Source: Siphonodentalium dalli (Eukaryota > Mollusca > Scaphopoda > Gadilida > Siphonodentaliidae). Taken from it: 64,000 bases of DNA. Both the position numbers and the translations under genes were made by a program. The stretch spans positions 275,581,426-275,645,425 of the forward strand of contig CP136063.1 of NCBI GenBank assembly GCA_032622095.1, given 5' to 3'. Shown here piece after piece: positions 58,989 to 64,000 of this stretch. The notes under the pieces were generated by a model that searched no databases, was not told the DNA's origin, and worked only from the letters and a program-made list of their open reading frames with translations. Each line of letters opens with the position of its first letter. Position 1 is the stretch's first letter.

Positions 58989-59668
58989 GGGGAAAATATC
59001 TTTATTGGATAAATTTACATATAATACTGAATACATTTTTATGAAAACGGGTTACGTGGATGGGGCACAATGACTCAATGAGACATAATTTATGGCCTGT
59101 GGTAGGATCCAACTTCAGTAGATGATAGGCACTTCAAAAAGGAATGAGATAATTTGCCAAATGACTATTGTTTTGGGGCTGGAGTGGATAAATAATTTAG
59201 ATCAAACAAACTGATGTTATTGTGCAATAGTGGTATGTTCGGTGCATTTCCTATATGGTTACTACTTAGGGGTGAACCCTTCTGTGAAGTAGATGATAAG
59301 AAACATGTATTAAGGGTGGTCCCAGCTCGAGATTGCATGCTTGTTCGTGACTTTTGTGAGCTTTTATCGTACCCTCAGATGTCTAATCATTGTGATGGTC
59401 AATAATAGTGATAGCGGAGACCTAGACTGAAATTAACAATATTGATGGAAATTTAATTCTATTTAATTCTATTTCAATTTAATGCTATACATGTGTATAT
59501 GTCTCTTTGCCAAAAAACTTAATGATCGTTGAGAATTTTATCTAAAATTACTTATCATGCGACACATGCTGACACTATTGGTTAATAGGAATCTGATAGT
59601 ATATAAACAATTTAATAATTGCCCGGGAGGAATGGCATTATTCTTGACAGGCATAGATACATAGCTAT
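58989..59668. other. no gene recognised
   Basis: A 63-codon frame at 59214-59405 lacks any recognised motif. Nothing else stands out. Confidence 0.4.
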
Positions 59669-61366
59669 TGTAGTACACCTCGGGTAGGATGACGTTCGTC
59701 AGGATGGGTATAGCTCAACTTGGGTATTCACCAAAGGTCTCGCTCGATTTTACCGAGTGAGTCCAGGGGTTGGGTGGACAACTGAGAATTGAGTTGAAGT
59801 TGATGAAATTTATTCTTTACAATATGTACAATTTTGTATCATTCTTTATATGTGGTGAGTTGATGATATTACAGCAGTTGGCTAATAAATACTATAAATA
59901 TATAATATTAACACTATTTGCACTAGGCCTATAGACGTGTTGTTCACGATAGGCAATGACCTGGATTCACGGATAATCAGTACAGTCAATGAAACAGTCT
60001 GGTGCGGACTTTATATACTATGACTGTGTATAAAGCTGGGATTTAACAACGAATAATGAAGAGCCATGTGGAATGTATCTTTACACGGGATGTCAAACCT
60101 TGTGGTTGGACTTAGAAAATTCCGGATATAAATGCCGTAGTTGGACGATGCAGAAATTTCCTAAGTGGAAATATTGATGTTGGTTCGGACTTAGAAAATT
60201 CCGAATATAAATGTAGTTGTGGGCTGATCAATGCAGAAATTCCCTAAGTGGAAATGTTGATGTTGGTTCGGACTTAGAAAGTTCTAAGTACTAACTGTTA
60301 GGAGGCGAGATGAAGTATATATGAAACGTTAAGCGTAAAGGTTGTATTACGAGTGACACTGACGTTAGGAACAACGCGACTTATATACTGAGATAACTCC
60401 TGAGAGCCAATAAATGGACTGACAGAATTCCTGAGGACCAAACGTTAAGGACCTCATAAATTCCTGTGAGCCAATTAATGGAACGCCAAAATTCCTGAAA
60501 ACCAATGACGTCGCAGAAAGTTAACCAATTCACGAATTTGAAGCAAAGACATATAGATCTTTCTGCTACGCCACACAGCCTTATAATAAACAATTATTAA
60601 TATGAATTTATGTTGAATAATATCTAAAGTGGGTGGGGAAGCGTATAATATACTATTGTGTGAAATCTAAGAATTCTCCCGCTATTCCAACTTTCGCAGG
60701 CGATAGAGCGTATGAATATATATTACTAGAAGAGTCTTGATGCTTCGCCTTGAGAGTGAATATATAGCAGAAAAATGCCCCAATTGCACGAAATAGTATG
60801 ACTAGAAATAATAAGCAATGTAACTGAATAACTCCCAATGAGTTTAAGGTTAATTTGAGTTATATATAAGAGTAGATTGAATGGCTTTCCGTAGAAGTTA
60901 GTTCCACAGAACGTGCTATAATGATTTGTATCACGTGATATAAACATGACGATGAGCGAAAATGTGAAACGTGTGTATCACAATATTCTGATGAAAATCC
61001 GGAATAAACATTCAATTTACGAATCATGAGATGAAATGAATGAGCGCGGTTATGACGATGTGGCAGTGTGAACTGAAGGTAAATGGTTTAAACGAAGTAC
61101 AATGAGTTTGATGTTTGTAATTTGATCGCGATGATGAAAATAGATGAGGAAAACTTCGCTGATACGAAAAATGGGTGACAAGCAATCACATGGTCTGAAT
61201 GAAAATTATGCTTTAATATGAGTGAAACATGATTTATGCAGAATGTGGTATATGGGAATGAATTGTGCTGATTTGAAATTAATACTTATGCCTTTTATAA
61301 AAGTGTGAGTTAAGTTATAAAAAATATGAGGAAATTTATGGAATGAAATACCCAGAGGGTATTACA
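59669..61366 (-). repeat. LTR of a retrotransposon (3' LTR in minus orientation)
   Basis: A 1698-bp block with near-inverse TG...CA ends: TGTAGTACACCTCGGG at the left, CCCAGAGGGTATTACA at the right. On the minus strand it is preceded directly by the purine-rich AAGGTGGGGAGCG (61367-61379), the expected position of a polypurine tract. The block carries internal tandem repeats at 60111-60290 and 60395-60500. The partner LTR would be beyond the right edge, so the call rests on one copy. Orientation is set by the purine tract. Confidence 0.55.
60111..60290. repeat. ~80-bp tandem repeat inside the LTR
   Basis: CTTAGAAAATTCC, ATGCAGAAATT and CCTAAGTGGAAAT recur at 60111, 60190 and (partial) 60272. 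Confidence 0.85.
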
Positions 61367-61379
61367 CGCTCCCCACCTT
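61367..61379 (-). other. candidate polypurine tract
   Basis: Minus-strand AAGGTGGGGAGCG, immediately followed by TGTAATACCC, the LTR start. This is the usual primer for plus-strand synthesis in LTR retrotransposons. Confidence 0.5.
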
Positions 61380-61529
61380 AATTAAACGAATTCTCCTGAA
61401 TTCTAATATTGGGACACAAATTTAACAATATTTACAACACAACAAAAATTGAAGGTTTTACGGTAATATGATTAATATTGACAATTATAATACACACAAT
61501 ATTAATATCATGTATTTCACACAATGAGA

Positions 61530-61990
61530 TTCATCTTCTTCTTCATCTTCTTATTCATCATCTCCTTCATCTTCTTCTTCATCGTCTTCTTCATCTTCTT
61601 CACAATATTCAATTGGCACGTCATGTATTTTACGTGCATTATAGCCTCATCATCTTCTTCACCATCTTCTTCATCTTCTTTTCATCTTCAACTTTCACCC
61701 ACCATGTTACAGTTCACACCATAGTTTTGGCGCGCATATAAGCCTCCTCATCTTCTTCTTCATCTTCATCATCACGCTAACTAATCATCATCCTCATCTT
61801 GTAACTAGCCGCCGTAGTATTCATCTTCTTCGACATCTTCATCATCTTCATCTTCTTCATGATCTTCATCATTTTCATCTTCATCATTACAATCAATCAT
61901 CATCCTCATCTTACAACTCGCCGCCGTAATATTCATCTTCTTTAACATCTTCATCATCTTCATTATCACAATCAATCATCATCCTCATCT
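61530..61990. repeat. CTTCAT/CATCTT simple-sequence region
   Basis: Irregular TTCATCTTCTTCATC repeats, with a duplicated ~110-bp segment containing ATCATCCTCATCTT and CGCCGTA (three copies, at 61785, 61897 and 61977). It lies between the zinc-finger ORF and the LTR and looks like untranslated sequence. Confidence 0.8.
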
Positions 61991-62020
61991 TATAACTCGC
62001 CATCTTGATATTCAGTCCGT

Positions 62021-62560
62021 TTACTTCAGACGGAGTGCGACTCCAGCATCGTCTAACAGTTTGCAGATGTGATCTGTTGAGCAATCCCGGGCGAGGGCCA
62101 TTCCCCAGAATTGGGCCAAAAGCTTCCTGGCTAGCTCCCCAGTAGTGTCGCCAACTGCAATTTCTCGTAGGACTTTGTATTGGTAGTATCTTGTGGTCAC
62201 CAATTTGGAAGCTTCTTCGCCATGGACGATTGGTTTGGTTCCCGGCAGGATGAGCATATTGAACTTATCACTGACATCCTCCGGGACAGGTTTGATAAAT
62301 TCCTGTCCAACCAACGACTCTTCCAAATCGGTGGCCACGTGCATATACTGCAGCCTCAGCTGGTCGGATCTAAGCGACTCCCATCCCTTTGGTGGCCATT
62401 CAATGAGTTTGAGCCCGCATGGTATTAGTATTGAATTGCTGGCTCGAGCCCAGTCACGTGGTGCCGGTGGCAACAATGGCATTGCACCCTTCGATAAAAG
62501 TTGCCGTGCTTCTTCTGCCTCCGGTGTCGACTGTCCGGGGTTGTGATGATGACCTGAGCA
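62021..62560 (-). CDS. C-terminal part of the zinc-finger ORF, shifted frame
   Basis: About 180 codons to the stop TTA at 62021. Content includes EAEEARQLLSKGAMPLLPPA, a GLKLIEWPPKGWESLRSD stretch, LEESLVGQEFIKPVPEDVSD and a C-terminal LARDCSTDHICKLLDDAGVA. It reads like a folded, charged domain. It is in a different frame from the upstream part (62454-64000) and overlaps it by about 240 nt; the frames would join by a one-base skip near a CCCC run at about 62536-62540. That may be a mutation, a sequencing indel or a true frameshift site. The domain is not one I recognise. Confidence 0.6.
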   Translation of the reverse strand, partial: CSGHHHNPGQSTPEAEEARQLLSKGAMPLLPPAPRDWARASNSILIPCGLKLIEWPPKGWESLRSDQLRLQYMHVATDLEESLVGQEFIKPVPEDVSDKFNMLILPGTKPIVHGEEASKLVTTRYYQYKVLREIAVGDTTGELARKLLAQFWGMALARDCSTDHICKLLDDAGVALRLK

Positions 62561-64000
62561 GAGTGGTCGTGATCTGGTTTTGTGAGCTGGAAACAGCAAG
62601 GTCAGGTACTTCACGTAGTAGAGGTAGTGGCGTGGCGGTGGATGCACTCTCAATAACAGGAGACATACATAAATACAGAGGTGGAGATGCAGCATGGAGT
62701 GGTGATATTATTTTGATCGGTGAAATTGGCGGTGAGAGAAGTGGAGGTGACGTAAATTCCTTTAATATTTCATCTATAGCTGGAGGGTCCGGGCAATGTC
62801 TCTTTGCAGGATGCTGATCTTCTTCTGTAATTTCAATGATCCTCTTATCCTGTGTCTGAAGTGGTGATGTAATTATTGGTTTCGCATATCCTGGGGATGA
62901 ATTCATTGCTGTGTATGGACTGGTCTGGAGTAGCGGATTAGGTCTGGATAATGATTCCAAGTCTAAGCGCAGTGATGAGTAATCGACAGTGCTGGCAGGT
63001 GAGGATGGCTCCGGACAAAGAGAATATACAGATATGGTTTCAATGTGATGTTTGTCGATTCCCAAGCAAGTTGCGAATATTGGCGATTTTGATTCTACGA
63101 TATGGGTTGAAGCTTTCTGAGTCAGTCCTTCTGGTGGCAAGATTTGGCCGACTTTTATGGCTGACGCACGTCTGATAAGTGCTGCTCTCTGTCTCTGGCT
63201 GTCCGCGAGTGCTGGTGCGATGTTGACATGGTAGAATGTTCCATCTAAGGCTATTATTGCATGCATATTCGATCGGACTGTGTGTAGTTTGTAAAGCACG
63301 GGTGTTGATGGATGGTCTGCTGGGCAATCTAGTTTAACCTCCGACTCGGGTTTATATTCGGTTTCTTCTTCTATAGAAATTAGTGGCGAGAATTTGGTTA
63401 CGAATGTAGTCTTGGTAGTTGGTGTTATGGTAGTTGGTGCTATGGTAGTAGTAGTCGGTTTCGAAGAGGAGGTGGCAGTCGCTGTTGGTTTAGAAGAAGC
63501 AATATAAATAGTTGATGCTATGGTAGTTGGTTTCGAAGAGGAGGTGGCAGTCGTTGTTGTTTTAGAAGAAGCTACATTATTATTGGTTGTGGAGATCTTG
63601 TTTGCAGGTGTGACGATGATGGATTTAGGTCTTGCAGATACTCTCTTTGGGATAAGTGGCGACTCCTCCCACCCACGCAGCCAATCCGCTCTACTTCGAC
63701 TTCTGTATTTCGCTGGTGTATTGGCCACCCACACTAGAACCAGATCTTTAAGAGTTTCGTCTTGACTTGGTGGAGATCCTTTGAGGTATTTGTAGTCGCC
63801 CGGATAATGTGCTAGGTATAAACCATTCCTCTCAGTTAAAAGCTTGCTGTGTCTTGTGTAACTCTCCTTATGGCGATCCTGTACGTGTGCCTTCAAGTCA
63901 CTGATCCGGCTGTAGCTCTTTTGCTTGTCATTGCAGAAAATGCATACCACTGACAGACGCCTATGTGATTTGTTTTCCAGGTGTCTTTTGAGCAGGTCTT
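62454..64000 (-). CDS. C2H2 zinc-finger, Ser/Thr/Pro-rich protein, 5' end outside the window
   Basis: Open on the minus strand from the right edge to 62454. The first residues visible (DLLKRHLENKSH) look like the end of one C2H2 finger. Next comes CIFCNDKQKSYSRISDLKAH-x4-H, a second finger with a longer than usual spacing. Then ESYTRHSKLLTERNGLYLAH and a WLRGWEESPLIPKRV block, a Ser/Thr/Ala-rich linker of about 80 residues coded by a duplicated ~78-bp DNA segment (63441-63580), a VLYKLHTVRSNMHAIIALDG domain, and a Ser/Pro-rich region. DNA or RNA binding is inferred from the fingers. The frame ends in low-quality sequence after about 62540, where the other frame takes over. Proximity to a polypurine tract and LTR suggests a retroelement-borne or captured ORF. 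No function is assigned. Confidence 0.7.
   Translation of the reverse strand, partial: DLLKRHLENKSHRRLSVVCIFCNDKQKSYSRISDLKAHVQDRHKESYTRHSKLLTERNGLYLAHYPGDYKYLKGSPPSQDETLKDLVLVWVANTPAKYRSRSRADWLRGWEESPLIPKRVSARPKSIIVTPANKISTTNNNVASSKTTTTATSSSKPTTIASTIYIASSKPTATATSSSKPTTTTIAPTTITPTTKTTFVTKFSPLISIEEETEYKPESEVKLDCPADHPSTPVLYKLHTVRSNMHAIIALDGTFYHVNIAPALADSQRQRAALIRRASAIKVGQILPPEGLTQKASTHIVESKSPIFATCLGIDKHHIETISVYSLCPEPSSPASTVDYSSLRLDLESLSRPNPLLQTSPYTAMNSSPGYAKPIITSPLQTQDKRIIEITEEDQHPAKRHCPDPPAIDEILKEFTSPPLLSPPISPIKIISPLHAASPPLYLCMSPVIESASTATPLPLLREVPDLAVSSSQNQITTTLLRSSSQPRTVDTGGRRSTATFIEGCNAIVATGTT

Overview
This window looks like repeat-dense nuclear DNA from an invertebrate, most likely a mollusc or a related lophotrochozoan. 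The reasons are: AT-rich sequence; a eukaryotic-style gene with a splice acceptor upstream of its ATG; a tRNA-derived SINE with the conserved 3' domain common in molluscan SINEs; 3' fragments of non-LTR retrotransposons; Helitron-like CTAGT termini; and a very high density of inverted-repeat elements. The species cannot be fixed from the sequence alone. I see no bacterial operons, rRNA genes, free tRNA genes or CRISPR array.

Only one host gene is well supported: a neurensin-family two-pass membrane protein on the minus strand (21629-22357), with a 3' splice site just upstream that implies a 5' exon further right. At the right edge (62021-64000, minus) there is a second, 5'-truncated coding region. 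It starts in C2H2 zinc-finger sequence, has a Ser/Thr/Pro-rich middle and a charged C-terminal domain, and is split by one frame change. About 650 bp downstream lies a purine tract followed by a 1.7-kb LTR-like block (59669-61366), so this ORF probably belongs to, or was captured by, an LTR retrotransposon.

Layout. 0-5 kb: two identical 900-bp elements in tandem, each bounded by TTA, then a GATATC-palindrome element. 5-9.4 kb: TTAA-flanked MITE, foldbacks, a hairpin-ended element and a 50-bp minisatellite. 10.4-11.9 kb: 22/32-bp minisatellite. 12-20 kb: foldbacks, a TTAA MITE, Helitron-like ends, an hAT-like element with target duplication, a GCGCTTTCGGCGC element and a 25-bp minisatellite. 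21.5-22.4 kb: neurensin gene. 22.6-26.4 kb: Tc1/mariner-like MITE and a 3.5-kb array of 21-bp units. 27-39 kb: a duplicated interspersed repeat, TTAA MITEs, a CGCAACT element, a nested LINE insertion and two large TA-flanked elements carrying 69-bp hairpins. 41-48 kb: a degenerate reverse transcriptase, foldbacks, a Helitron-like element with a 117-bp satellite, another LINE end and a SINE. 48.5-52.4 kb: an LTR-type element without recognisable gag-pol. 55-59 kb: Helitron-like end, a 1.4-kb palindrome built of palindromes, and a TTAA MITE. 59.7-64 kb: LTR and zinc-finger ORF.

The window is therefore mostly a record of transposition and tandem-array growth. Two things stand out. Several sequence-unrelated elements share the same design, terminal inverted repeats enclosing arrays of short palindromes. 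The retroelement-linked zinc-finger ORF has no function I can name.
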